A DNA stretch of 64,000 bases, from the NCBI GenBank assembly GCA_963210315.1, contig OY723307.1, positions 1,302,001 through 1,366,000 on the forward strand. Reading direction: 5' to 3'. Of this stretch, positions 10,044 to 21,700 are shown piece after piece; the first letter of the stretch is position 1, and every line of letters starts with the position of its first letter. Below the pieces are notes generated by a model. That model did not search any database. It was not told the origin of the DNA and worked only from the letters and a program-made list of their open reading frames with translations. Position numbers and translations under genes: made by a program. Source of the stretch: Rhynchopus euleeides (taxonomy: Eukaryota; Euglenozoa; Diplonemea; Diplonemida; Diplonemidae).

Positions 10044-11236
10044 CAGGGGATAAGATAGGTCTGGTTTTCCGGTTTTCAAAACCAGGGTTTCCCGGTTCCC
10101 GGTTTTCTGGAAAAAAAAAAAAGGTCGATCTCATTTTTGGCGGTTTTTTTTGTGACTTTGGGACAGTAAAACAGTCAGAAAAAACGCCATAAAAAAATAG
10201 AAAGTGACCCCATCGTGATCCGCACAGAGCTCAAATAGTCCAAAGAAGGCAGAGAAGCGGAGAAGAAAAAATGGACCTAGCGGGTGGCCCGGTGGGTGGT
10301 GATGCCCTCGTCATGCAGGTCTCTTCTGTTTTGAAGGTGCACACATGGTGGACTCCAGCCACCATGTCTAAGAGGGAGTCTAAGACTGCAGTCTGTACTG
10401 GAGACGGGAGTCTATTTTCTAGCTAATTTACGCTCAGACTCCCGCTAGTTGAGACTCATGGGAGACACACGGTGTACTCCAGCGGAGGTAGGGTAACCTC
10501 CGCTGGAGTTCACCGTGTCGTCTGCCTCTGTGCAGCGTCACTCGGTGCCATCGAATACATGGCGACATCCCACCAACTCGAGACAGATCTGCTTGTCTGG
10601 AGGGCTGAGACGAGAACACGAACGACTTTCAAGCAGCCTTGAAGGTCGCCAAGCCTATTGGGGGCAACTCACAGATGAGATTTGTTTGTTGCCTGTCGTC
10701 ACAGCTGGGGAGAAAGCAGGTGCCCATCTCCTCGATAACGGAATGTGTGCAGAGATCTCGTGGACCCTTTGGCCATTCTGTCGTGCACCCACTCCACCCA
10801 CAACGCACACCTGTCATGAGTGGTCGCTCCCCCGTCCTCCTCCACCCTGAAGGTTGAGCCCTCAAGGACCAGTGATCTCCTGCTGGCCGGGCTGCGATAC
10901 AGCGAAGCCTTCCTACTTACAAGCGAATCCAGACTGTAGGGAACAGATGTTCACTACCGTGGCCTCCGGCGGCTGGGGGGCTCCGCCCCCCAGACCCCCC
11001 TGTGTAAAAACAATGCACCAGACCGGTTTTTTAGCCGAGAGTCCAAACTTTCAAAGCAGCTGCTGCGCCTGCCCCACCAAGCAGCCTCAGTACGACAGGA
11101 CGCGCGCAGGCACCGGGCCCTCTCAGATTCTGGGAGGGTTTGCGTGGGTCGCGCGCGCCGAAGGCGCGCGCGAAAAATTTTCAAAACCAGAAAAACCGGA
11201 AAACGGCGCCAGAAAAAAAGTCTATCTTATACCCTG
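10044..11236 (+). mobile_element. hAT-N1 copy 1
   Basis: The ends are CAGGGGATAAGATAG (10044) and CTATCTTATACCCTG (11236), which are inverted. The flanking 8-bp duplication is TTGACCAT at 10036-10043 and 11237-11244. The 1193-bp body has no transposase. It holds a CTCCAGCGGAGG...CCTCCGCTGGAG hairpin (about 10477-10510), module R (10949-11000) and a GC hairpin (11149-11173). This is a non-autonomous hAT-type element. Confidence 0.95.
10949..11000 (+). repeat. Module R copy 4
   Basis: Inside hAT-N1 copy 1. The GC hairpin TCGCGCGCGCC-GAA-GGCGCGCGCGA follows about 150 bp downstream (11149-11173). Confidence 0.9.
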
Positions 11237-11495
11237 TTGACCATTCGGTAATTAAAAAGTTTTTATCAAAACTAGGAAATAAAGCAGTCACAGGAATATA
11301 GCCTGGGTTTAGTGACTTCATCCATTATTTACACTCAGCTTTCTTATTACCGCAATATTGAGGGCAATAATGGAAATCTTTATTTCCTGGAAAAAGCGGC
11401 TGGGGGCAGGGGCGGTGTGGGGGCGAGGTCCTGGCCAGTTTGCTTGATCCACATTGCTCCTACTCGCTACAACACTTCACAGGGGCTAGAGGGCA

Positions 11496-12536
11496 TCACC
11501 TCGGCAGGTTGACGTTCAGATCCACAGTCACCCTGCTCTGGCTTGGCGCTCCCGTCGTCGTCCCCTGTGCAGGCTGGCTTGACATCATGTGCGCGACGTT
11601 CCGCTGGTGTGTCGTGGATGCATCAAGGTAGAGCTGCGGCGTCGATTCTCCGCGCCAGCCGAAATGCCTGCGGAGATCCATGGTGGACGCGCCGCCATTG
11701 GCCGCTGCCAGCGCGGCGGAGCGTCTCATGCTGTGCCCGGTGTATCCCTCCGGGTCCTTTTCCAGGCACAGCGCAATCTTCCGTGGCAGCCCGTAGAATT
11801 GGTTTCGCCCGATGGGCGAAGCGAGGAACGCGCTGCCGGCCTTGTTGATGCGTCTTGCGACAGGCCCCGTCACGAGGTCCGACAGAGAGAGGTGGGCCAG
11901 ATGGGCCTTGAGGACGTCGTAGAACACAGCTTCTTCGTTCAGCATCTTGGGGACCACAAACGACCGTTCAATCGCGACGCTTCCCTGCTTTGCACCGTAG
12001 AACTTCACGCTGATCTGCTCATCTTGAACGGTGATGTTTTCGATCGACAGGTTGCGGAGTTCAACGCAGCGCATCCCACCGAAGAAGGCCAGCACCACAA
12101 GCGCACGATCCTGCTTGCTCGCCAGCGACCCGGTGCCCTTGTCCATGTAGTCCTGCAGTTCTTGAAAAGAGAAGGTTTTGGCTTGTTTGGTGGTGTAGCC
12201 CTTTGTTTGATTCTTCACGTACTGGTGGAGGCGTGGCATCTTTGTCTTGATCATGTTCCCGTGGACAATCTTGACCTTGAAGTTGATGATGGAGTAGTAG
12301 TTCCAGATTGACGATGCGGCAGAACCCCCCTGCAGCTTGGCCTTGAGATAGCCCTTGATGTGCTTCTCGGAGTAGATTGTCTTCATGGAACGAACCCGGG
12401 GAGCCTCCTCAGCGACGTACGCCTCGAAGTCAGTCAGTCGATCGGTGTATGCCTTCCTGCTGCGGACTGGCATGAGGTCACCGTCACTTGATGTGCTGCT
12501 GCTGCTGTCGCTGTCATGATCGGCGGCGCGGGGCAT
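11496..12536 (-). CDS. Crypton-like tyrosine recombinase
   Basis: This 346-residue intact frame, with ATG at 12536, has the full catalytic set of a tyrosine recombinase. Arg156 lies in GGMRCVEL, a likely Lys183 in YGAKQG, His268 and Arg271 in GHSMRR, His291 in HFGW, and the nucleophile Tyr303 in LYLD. An N-terminal SAM-like core-binding region fits residues 25-115, and the first 20 residues are Asp/Ser-rich. Such enzymes cut and rejoin DNA through a 3'-phosphotyrosine bond. The intronless gene, its size and its transposon-rich setting fit the Crypton class of eukaryotic DNA transposons. No GCR1-type C-terminal domain is evident. It lies between 38-bp inverted repeats, and the intact catalytic residues suggest recent activity. 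Confidence 0.9.
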   Translation of the reverse strand: MPRAADHDSDSSSSTSSDGDLMPVRSRKAYTDRLTDFEAYVAEEAPRVRSMKTIYSEKHIKGYLKAKLQGGSAASSIWNYYSIINFKVKIVHGNMIKTKMPRLHQYVKNQTKGYTTKQAKTFSFQELQDYMDKGTGSLASKQDRALVVLAFFGGMRCVELRNLSIENITVQDEQISVKFYGAKQGSVAIERSFVVPKMLNEEAVFYDVLKAHLAHLSLSDLVTGPVARRINKAGSAFLASPIGRNQFYGLPRKIALCLEKDPEGYTGHSMRRSAALAAANGGASTMDLRRHFGWRGESTPQLYLDASTTHQRNVAHMMSSQPAQGTTTGAPSQSRVTVDLNVNLPR

Positions 12537-12660
12537 GATGTGTGTGATGTTGCGTGATCTGTGGAGGTTGTGGCTCTGGTACTACGGAGGCTTTCTGCAG
12601 GAAACCGGTAATAATGGTTTCAGGACCGTTAACAAACTACCATATAACCGGTCCTAATTG

Positions 12661-12826
12661 AGTACTTTCTGGATTTCGGGAAATTACGTCCCCTCAGCAA
12701 GGTACTCGGGTGTTTTTGTTCCCCTCGGGAAGGCCCTCGGGCTTCGCCCTCGGGCCTTCCCTCGGGGAACAAAACACCCTCGGACCTTGCTTCGGGGACG
12801 TAATTACCCTCAATCCATAAAGTACT
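12661..12826. repeat. Fold-back hairpin of 166 bp
   Basis: The arms run from AGTACTTT at 12661 to a CGGGCTTCGCCCTCGGG centre near 12743, and back to AGTACT at 12826. The inner arms (about 12682-12805, AATTACGTCCCC...GGGGACGTAATT) are near-perfect and the outer 28 bp are imperfect. It sits just outside the right inverted repeat of the recombinase element. Confidence 0.85.
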
Positions 12827-12849
12827 TTATTATTACCGGTAATAAATAG

Positions 12850-14203
12850 CTATTTTTTTTAAACTTCGTTCCCGTCCCCCCACGTTGTGCGCTACGTCGC
12901 TGTTTTAGGCTATTTGAGGCCATTTTCGAGCAAATTTTTGGGTTTAGAGCCACGCAAAGGGTCTAAAATGGGCATGCCAATCTCAAAAAATGCTCAAAAT
13001 TCCGAGAGATTTCAGATTTTTCGAATTTTTTGACCGAGAAAATTCTGACCCCAAAATGTGGTCCTTGTGGTCTGGAACTGTCCGTTGTCGAAGGAATTGG
13101 TGAAAAAATCGTGATTTTTGGCCTCTGGATCACCCATGCCGTCCCAAAAATCAAGCAAAAGAGGTTTGGTAGGTGCATTTTTGGGTGAACATGAGCCATT
13201 GTGCCAACCTGCTTGATTTCACCCGAAAATCGGAATCCGTTGAATATGGTTTCTGATGAAAATGTGAAAATTTTCGACCTTCTTCGCAGTTTTTGCCACT
13301 TCCTTGCCCCATCTTTCCCACCCAAAATCGAAGTACCGTGAATGGTGTTGTTGAAAGGTCCAAATTGCGTTGGTTGTGCGTAGTTCTGCCGAAATCGTGC
13401 ACACGTTGTGCATAGTGCATGTGTAACGCCATTTGCGACCAAAATGTAAATTTCCTGCACCCGAGCGTTGACGCTTCCACACACCCTTACAAACCCACTT
13501 GCCTGATGAAGGGGGTGGTGTGTAGAGCACGTTTGGCAGGGCTGAATGACACTTTCCGCGCGAAGGTCGTGTGCGTAATTAAAAAACGGTCCGAGGGCCG
13601 GAGGCCTTTTTTTACCTGCACGAGGGTGCAATTGAGGCCGATACGGGGTGCAGATGATGGTTTCTTGCACAACCCAGTCATGTTTTGCACATCACGACGA
13701 ACTCGGAAATTCCTCATATTTGCACTCCAGGTCTCATATTTGCACTGGTGCAAATATGGGACCTGGAGTGCGTGCAAATAATGACTGGGGGGTGCAAGAA
13801 AGTTCAAATTGCGTAGTTCCTGCGTACTTCGTGCGTAGCCCGAGCGTACTTTGGGTAGTTCGTGCGTATATTGTGCGAAGCGTCTTTGACAGCACCAGTA
13901 ACGGACTTTTGGAACGTAACTATTTTAGAACGGACCGGGAAAAAATGGGCACGTCGCTACTTCGCGCTACTTCGTCGCTCGTAACGAGTAAAAATATCAG
14001 GTGGTTTATACACCGCCAATGTGAGGTGTGCGGGTGTATTCCTGAAGGATTCACTTCTGCGTCCACACTGAGTGATTTGTCCTCAGACGGTCACTACTAA
14101 ACACGCCAGCCTCGTTGTAATACCCTAGCAAGACCACCAGAATTACACACGCCAGCGTCATCAACCTTCGCGAACGGTGGCTTTATTGCTCACCTGTGGC
14201 GGC
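12850..14203. other. Intergenic, no gene recognised
   Basis: Frames across 12963-13670 on the minus strand are long but contain no recognised motif and have the biased composition of AT-rich spacer. An inverted pair, GACCTGGAGTG / CACTCCAGGTC, with GTGCAAATATGA-type words occurs at about 13720-13775. A MITE-like word, TTTGGAACGTAACTATTTT, is at about 13908. Confidence 0.4.
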
Positions 14204-14369
14204 CTTGTTGACTGGGTGCTGCAGTACGCGGGTCGGCGGGCCGTGGCCCGGCGGTGGCGGGAGGCCTGCGGAGAGGAGGGGCGCGAAGCGCCCCTCCTCT
14301 CCGCAGGCCTCCCGCCACCGCCGGGCCACGGCCCGCCGACCCGCGTACTGCAGCACGCCAGTCAACAAG
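14204..14369. repeat. Fold-back hairpin, copy 3 of 3
   Basis: The arms of about 80 bp are almost perfectly complementary, from CTTGTTGACTGGGTGCTGCA to a GGGGCGCGAAGCGCCCC centre. The left flank TGTGGCGGCC and right flank ACAAGACTGCCA match those of the 7950 and 8177 hairpins, so the three are one family with diverged stems. Confidence 0.85.
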
Positions 14370-15640
14370 ACTGCCACACAGGGCTGCAGCGGGCAGGTTG
14401 CGTATTTCACCAACACCTTTTTCAGCCAAAAATCGAAAATTCACCAAAAAATTTCGGATCAGATTAGGCTTGCATGAGTGTCACCAAGGGTTGTTTGGAG
14501 TCCGTAGAGATCACGATGGCCAGACTTTCGACATGAGTCGTAGTGGAAAGCCTCTAAAATGCGTGTCTGAATCTGGGGGGGGGGGGGGGGGGAGGGGGAC
14601 TGGGGGTGGGGGTGGGAGTGGGGGTGGGTGGGTGGGTGGGGGGAGGGCCTATAAAGACACTTAACACTACGTGTTTAGTGAATTTTGGAGTGATTTTCAC
14701 TCCAAATTTCCCTCCAGGAACATTGGATGCTGCAAGGTTGCAGGGGTTTCTGCAGTATTTGCCTTGAAAAAGCCAAAAAACATGATTTTTTCACGAAACT
14801 CGACATGTCCGTGCGTTATTATCCAAAAAATGGTCCCAGGGGGGTATTCTGGAGCCATCTCCACCAAAAACTACACCATCCGCCCGCAAAATTGTCCGAA
14901 TAACGCAAGTTTTCATGAAAATAACGGAAAAATAACGCGTTATTTTAGGAGAAAACGTTTTCCAATTTTTTGACATCACGGAGTGGCCCCCTGGAGTGAT
15001 ATTTTACCCAAGAAAATTCTTTTAGGGGGGGTAGGGACCCGAGTTTCGGGTCAGATTCACCGGGAAATGCTGCCTTTTTTGGGGTCAAAAAATAACGCAA
15101 AAATAACGTTATTACCGTTACTGGTAACGGAATAACGCCCAATGTATGATGTATGGAGGGTGTACGGTGTGCATGAGTTGTTGAGAAATCATCAATAAGA
15201 GAGAAGACGCCCCCCTTCCTGCCCCACACACCCACATCCCCGTGGTTCAAAGAGGGCAGTAAATGACAAAAGTGCGACTTGGCCCTTTTTCTATTACATT
15301 TTGACCCCCAATGAACCCACGGTACCACTGTACCAGGGCAGTGGCGTGCAACCTTTTTTTATTATTTTCACGGCCTGCGCAGGCACTGGTTGGGCTGAAC
15401 CGACACACAGACACATTGGCATCGCCGTGACTCCGTCTATCTTCAAGGCCCAGGTCGCAGGCTTTTCGAATAAGAAGCTGCCCTTTTCCTGGCATCGAAA
15501 GGGCAGGAGAGCTCTCGCAAAATAAGAGACGCAAAAAAAGGATTTTTTGCCTGGGTTCTTTTGTTTTGCTTTGTTCTGTGTGGGGAGTTGTTGTTTGAGG
15601 ATAAAAGGAAGTTCACCTCCCTCAGGAGTTGCTCGTGCAC
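14370..15640. other. Intergenic with G-rich tract and iterons
   Basis: A G-rich run (14575-14645) is followed by AT-rich spacer. An array of AATAACG words on both strands lies at about 14925-15135 and resembles 9628-9865. No coding region is supported. Confidence 0.45.
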
Positions 15641-15720
15641 ACACAGACACAGGGTGGGCTCGGACCCGTGCAGGGTTAACCCCCCTTAAAAAGTGATCAA
15701 CACACACACACACACACACA
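15641..15720 (+). repeat. Retrotransposon-type 3' tail ending in (CA)n
   Basis: The stretch CCGTGCAGGGTTAACC...TTAAAAAGTGATCAA runs into (CA)n. A near-identical reversed copy is at about 57742-57826. The same pattern, in diverged form, follows the retrotransposon stop codon (21765-21826). It may be the 3' remnant of an earlier insertion directly upstream of the element. Confidence 0.7.
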
Positions 15721-15781
15721 ACACCCTAAGGCTTCCGGTTCCCCCGGCGGGGGCGCCGACCAGGGGATAGGGGGAGCGCCC

Positions 15782-18700
15782 GTGGCGCAGCACCCTCTCG
15801 CCGCCGGCGAACCCTCCCCACAACCCCCCCATAGAAAACCAAAACCCGCAGGGACAGGAGTAACCTCTGCGGGACCCTTAGATAGAGCGAGAGAGCATAG
15901 AAGCCACGCCCCTGGGGCAGGAGAACCCCGGGGGCTTCGGGGAGGAGGGGGACAGGAGTACTCCCCCTCCTCAGTAGAGCAGGACGACCGATGGCTGGCA
16001 GAGATGGCGCAACGACTGCTGGCAGTGCGAGAGGCGGTGGCGAAAGATGGCAACTGCCAATACACCGGCCTCGCGGTGCAATGTGCGGGATGGACGGCGG
16101 CCTCTCTCAGAGCAGCTGTAGTCGAAGCCCTGGGACAGGACGCCGAGAGGCGAGCAACCTACGCGCCCGATATAGATGACCCCCGGGCACCCCCGTCCTA
16201 CGACGACTACATCGCGGCGCAGGCACAGAGCGGGGTCTACGGGGACGGGGCTACACTCAGGGTAGCGGCTGAGGTGTTGGGGGCCCAGGTGTGGGTACTC
16301 GGCACTACGGATAGGCTGTACCTGGGGCGCGTCGGGTCAGGCGACAAAGTGATATGCCTCACGTGGAGGCCCTTCCACTACGACGTGCTGCGCATCCCCC
16401 TCACGCTAGCCAGGGAGTTAGCAGCCTCCACCACAAACAGATGGAAACTCCCCACCGCGACTCCCACCCCTCCTCCAGTAGCTCCAACCGCAACCGCTGC
16501 TACCACAATCTCCCCGTTACGCGGCCCTGCTCCCAGGCCGCCGCCGCGACGCCCCGCGCCGCGGCCAGCGTCTCCTGGGGTACTCAGGGTGGCGTCAGCC
16601 AACGTCACGTCGCTGTCAACCCACTTGTGTGATGTGGCGGACCTGAAGGCAGACGTTGTGGCCCTGCAAGAAACACGTGTCCCGGACCCCAGCAAGGGCA
16701 CGCTCAGCAGCTACTTCGCGGCCCACGGCTGGTCCATGCACTGGGGTAAGGGCATGCCCAAGGTCAAGGGGGCCAATGGCTACGAGCAGACCCGACCCGG
16801 AGGAGTGGCAGTCATGGCAAAAGAGGGCCTGGTAGCGCAAGTGGTGCAACCGAAGACCAAGCTGGAAAAGAAGCTGCATGACAGTACCCGCCTGGTACAC
16901 GTGGTGCTCGCAACCAGTAACGGCAAGACAGCGCTCCACATCCTGTGCGTTTATGGTCACTCTGGGATGGAGGTGCGAGTGCAGCGGGAGACCCTCCTGC
17001 AGGAGGCGCTGGACCTCGCAGCCGGCCTGGGGCAGGTGCCCGTGTTGCTGCTGGGGGACCTCAACACCAACCCGGAGACCAGTGCCGTCCTATCCCAGGC
17101 CTGCCGGGTGGGTGGTTGGACCGATGCGGCGGTCTCATACGCAGAGCTGAAACAGCAGGAAGTTCGGAACACCTGCTGGGCATCGAAGGAAGGCACCAGA
17201 CTGGACATCTGCCTGCTGAACCCCTGCGCGGCGCCGGCCTTGCGCTCCGTCGAGGTGGCAGAAAAGGGCGAATACGGCATCCCCACGCACTGCCCGCTCT
17301 TCGTCGACCTCGATCTCGCCGCCTTCCGCCGACCGAAGCAAATCTGCATCCTCCCCGCCCCCTTTCCTAAGTGCAGGCCCACGCTCGGGGGCGCTGCCGC
17401 CAGAGAGGTGCTGCTGGATGTGCTAACCGCAGAGGAAACGAAAGAGGGTGCAACAGGAGCGCAACTCCTCCGCCGGGCCTCAGCCTGCAGCGAGAACTTC
17501 CTGATGCGTGTCCACGTGGGCCAACTCGGAAGGCAGGAAACGGCGTACACGGGCAGGGCGGAGGGTTACCACATGCAGCGGTCGAGGGTGGCCACCAAAC
17601 ACCGCCCCGCCTCCGCCCGAGGAGCGGGCGACAAGAACACCCGGGCGAAGGACAAGCTGTTGGGGAACCTCCGGACCCTCATCCTGGAGGGCCGCCACCG
17701 ACTGCTGGAGTCTGCGCCATACCCCCCCACACCCAACGAAGAGCACGCCTGGGGCGCTGCGAAGAAGCGGCTGAAGGGAGGGGGCCTTCCCCCGGGGCTG
17801 GAGGCGGCGCTGGCGGGCACCACCTCACAACTGCCGGACCTCGAGACGATGGAGATGGCCCTTGTCGCCCTGGAGGGATCTCAGCGAGGCATGTTCGACG
17901 CGCTCCGCGACGAAAGACTCCGCACGTGGAAGGCGAGGATGCAGAAGGCCTGGACGCAGGAGGCGGGGATAGTGTTCTCGTACCTCGCAGACCGCTTCTG
18001 CGCCCCTACCACCTTCATGCGCCGCGAGGATGGCTCCTTCACGGCCTGCCCCAAGGAGGCGGATGAACTGCTGAGGAGCGATACTGCGTGGGGGGGCTAC
18101 TTCCGGAAGTATGCGACGACGCCTGAGCCTCGCTGGGACACCTTCCGACAGAGGTACAGCGACTTCCTCCCTGACCCGGCCGAGATGGAGTGTAAGACCA
18201 TTACGGCAGAAGACGTTGGGACAGCGCTGGCTAAAATGTCTACATCCACCTCGCCGGGCCTACACGGCTGGAGGGTGCACGAGCTGCGGCAACTCCCAGG
18301 GGACCTCCTCAAGTTGTTCGCGGAGGTGTTCAATGAGGTCGAGAGATCGGGCGAATGGCCGGAGCAGCTGATGCACGCCATGATTTGCCTCATTCCCAAG
18401 CCCGGCAGCTCAGGTGAGCCGCTGTCGCAGCGCCCCATCAGCATCACTCCCGTGCTGTACAGGGTGTGGGCAGCAATCCGAGTGAAGCCTGCGCTGAAGT
18501 GGCTGGAGAGCATTGCGCCTGAGGACTTGCACGGATGCAGACCTGGCCACGGCGCGGAGGACCTCATCTGGCACCTGGCAGCACGGATCGAAGAGGCCCA
18601 CCTCACAGGACAGCCACTGTACGGTGTCGCCCTAGACTTTAAGAAATGCTTCGACACGGTGCCGATTGACCTGACCTTCTGTCTAGCTGCGGAGCTCGGC

Positions 18701-21700
18701 TTCGACGGCCGAGTCCTGCGCACCCTGCGGGCAGCGTACGGGTCAATGCAGCGGCACTTCCGGGTAAGCGGCACTATCGGGGAGGGCTTCCTGCCAACCA
18801 ACGGCATCATGCAGGGCTGCCCCATTAGCGTCGTGCTGATCAACGTGCTGGTGGGTGTATGGATGCGCATGGCGGAGCACCGGCAGGGCACGAGGGCGTT
18901 GTCGTTTGTGGACGATGTGTACGCGGTGACCCCCAGCCCGGGGACCTTGCAAGCAGTGGTGGATGACTCTGCAGATTTCTCCCACGATACCGGGATGGTA
19001 ATATGCGCAGAGGTCAAGTCACATGTCTTCTCGACGTCCCCCGAGCCGTTGACCCCGATAGTCTACCGGACACGGGACGGCACGGCTACCCCCCTTCGAC
19101 AGCGCGATAGCTTCGACTGCCTCGGGGCCATGCTGCATGCGCGCCCGCTCGAGGGACCCGAGGTGCCCAAATCGGAGCGCGTCGCCCGCCGAAAAGAGGG
19201 CGCAGAGCAGAACCTGCGCAGGACCTCGGCACTGCCCCTACCGGTGCAGTGGAAGGGGCAGGCAGCAGCGATGACAGCGGGGTCCAGGCTCTACTACGAC
19301 GCCCTGGTCACCCGCTGGGAGGACGCCGACATCAGGCGATGGAGGGGGCTCTTCGTCGCCGCGCTGTGGTCCGGACCCCCCCGCAGGGCGCGGGAGGCTG
19401 TGCTGGATGTCCTCCACCATGCACATCGGGTGGACCCCGCCGTCGCCCCCCGCTACCGGCAGATCACCACCTGGGCCATGCAGGTCAAGAAGTGGGGCCG
19501 CTGCAGGGTTCTGTCTGAGACGGCTTGGGATAGCAGAGTGAGGCTTACAGGGACAGGCCCCTTCGCGCTTTTCCGAGCGGCCCTTCGGTGGATAGGATGG
19601 AGCTGGAGCACGGCGACCACCCTATCTTACACTGATGAAGCGGGACGGAGCATAGTCTTCGACCCCACCGCAGCAACAACGAGCGGATGGGGGATCTTCG
19701 CTCATGACCTCCGCCAGGCCCTACGTACACAGGTGGCCAAGGCGCTGGCTGGTCGTCGTGACGACTTTGCGGGCGCTCAGCACGGCATCGACGGGCAAGC
19801 CACACGCTGCGTCCTGGAGGGAGAGGGCGCCGCGGTCACGGGATACCAACGGGGCCTCCTTCGTTCCGTCATTGCAGGGGCGGTGCCTGTCCGAGGGCGC
19901 ACGGGGCAGGGCGGGATCTGCCGATACTGCAACGCAGGCACCCCCGAGACGGTGATGCACCTATGGTGGGAGTGCTCCGCGTGGGACCCAATCCGACAAA
20001 ACCACCCCATTACGGCTGTGGACCGGTCAACCTGGCCACCTTGCTTGGCGTTATGCGGGGTGGCGCCCGCCTTTAGACACGGCATCCCGGAGGACAGGCA
20101 GCCCCTGCCACTATCCTTCGCACGCAGGGTGGATATAGTGGCGCAGCTGCACCGCTACTTCATTGCAATCCTCTCGGCGCGGCAGGAGAAAGATGGACTG
20201 CTCGACCGCTCCGCGCGCCACCACCGCACCCTTCACTATCCATGGGGGTGGTGCACACCCAACCCCGAACAGGCCTGCATCCCTGTGCGGGCGCCGTCCA
20301 CTGTCAAACAGACGTGGGGCAAGCGCCCCCCGGAGCTGTGGGTGGCCCTCTGCGACTGGCTGCGGGGCCTGAAATGGGGGCCGCAGGGAGGGGAGCACAC
20401 CGTGACCCTCATGGAGTTGGCTGTCGACTTCGAGCTGTCGACCGGCCTCACCCTCCCAGAAGTCGAAACGCGCCGCATCCGCCCCCACACACCTGACCCC
20501 CCTGAGAGGGGGCCGCGGGAGGCCCGCCCACGCATCCCCGAGGGCGCATCCCCGGGGCTCACCCTCTACTTCGACGGCGGAGCAAGGGACAACGGCACCC
20601 CCTTCGCCCTGGCGGGTGCAGGTGCGGTGCTCTACCGAGACGGCCTCAAGGTGTCGGAAGAGATCCTCCCTCTGCTGAACGTACGCAGCAACAACATCGC
20701 TGAGTACGAAGGGGTTCGGGCGGGCCTACGGCTGCTCAGAAGGGGCGACCCGCCCCCTGAGGGGAACGTTACGGTGCGGGGTGACTCGCAGGTGGTGCTG
20801 CGACACCTAAAAGGGGAAGCGGTTTGCCGCGATAAATCCCTCCGCCCCCTCTTCCTCAGCACGGCACGGCTGGCTGCCGACCTCGGGCCCCGGATCACCC
20901 TTACGTATGAGCACGTGAAAAGGGAACTCAACGTCGATGCGGACGCCCTGAGCAACGCCGCCATGGACGAGGCTGAGAGGCAGGGGGAGACCTCGCAGGA
21001 GCAGCTGCGGCAGGACTTCGCAGCCTTCCAGAAGAGCATCCTGGGCAAGGCTCACTCGTTGAGGCAGCTCTGCGAGGTGGTGCGCAAGACTTCCAAGCAA
21101 CCATGGCACTGTGGCCACACTGCGAGCTCCACTGTCCTCACCGCGATCGGGGGAACCGTGGCAGGGGGCCTGTCCAGGAGAGCCCAGCTCAGCCCAGCCA
21201 CCGAGTCGGTGATGCGCAGCCTCCAAGCACACACGGCAGGCCCGGGCTTGAACCAGCGGGACACAGCCTTCCACTCCCGCGGCATGGCGTGGGCCGCAAC
21301 CTTCGCACCGCAGCCCCACTACCCAGAGGGGTGGCAGCAAGCGGCCCAGCAATGGACTGCCAGCAGCCGGCAAGCCAACGCCCGGACAGGACGGTCATGG
21401 GAACGACGGGGCGTTGCTCCCCGGATTGCCCCCCCTGGAGCCAGACGGAACGCGAAGATGCTTACCTGCGCTCTGCACTGGAAACCCCGCTGCGTGGACT
21501 GCCGGCGCCGGCGCCTCTCGGAAGAGGACTGCTGCCGGGACCACCACGGGAAGAACGACGGCTTGCAAGTCACCATGGAATTTTGCAAGACGCATCGCAT
21601 GGGCCGGTGCGGGGACTGCCACAGCAGTGCGAAATCACTCACACACTGTTGCGGCACGCACCACGCTGGCTATGCCTCACGCCCTCCTCGGAGTGGCACT

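Larger units (their letters stand above)
9943..12628. mobile_element. Inverted-repeat-bounded tyrosine recombinase element
   Basis: A perfect 38-bp inverted repeat lies at 9943-9980 and 12591-12628; it contains ACCATTATTACCGGTTTCC. Between the two copies are the tyrosine recombinase gene (11496-12536, reading away from the right repeat) and a hAT-N1 insertion (10044-11236 plus its 8-bp duplication). Subtracting that insertion leaves about 1.5 kb. Classical Cryptons lack terminal inverted repeats, so these may be the element's own ends, flanking repeats, or recombination sites. The true outer boundaries are not certain. Confidence 0.55.

Noticed and set aside
15661-15690. AGGGTTA words as telomeric repeat
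   Set aside because: Only one unit occurs in each copy, and it is part of the retrotransposon tail, not a tandem telomere array.
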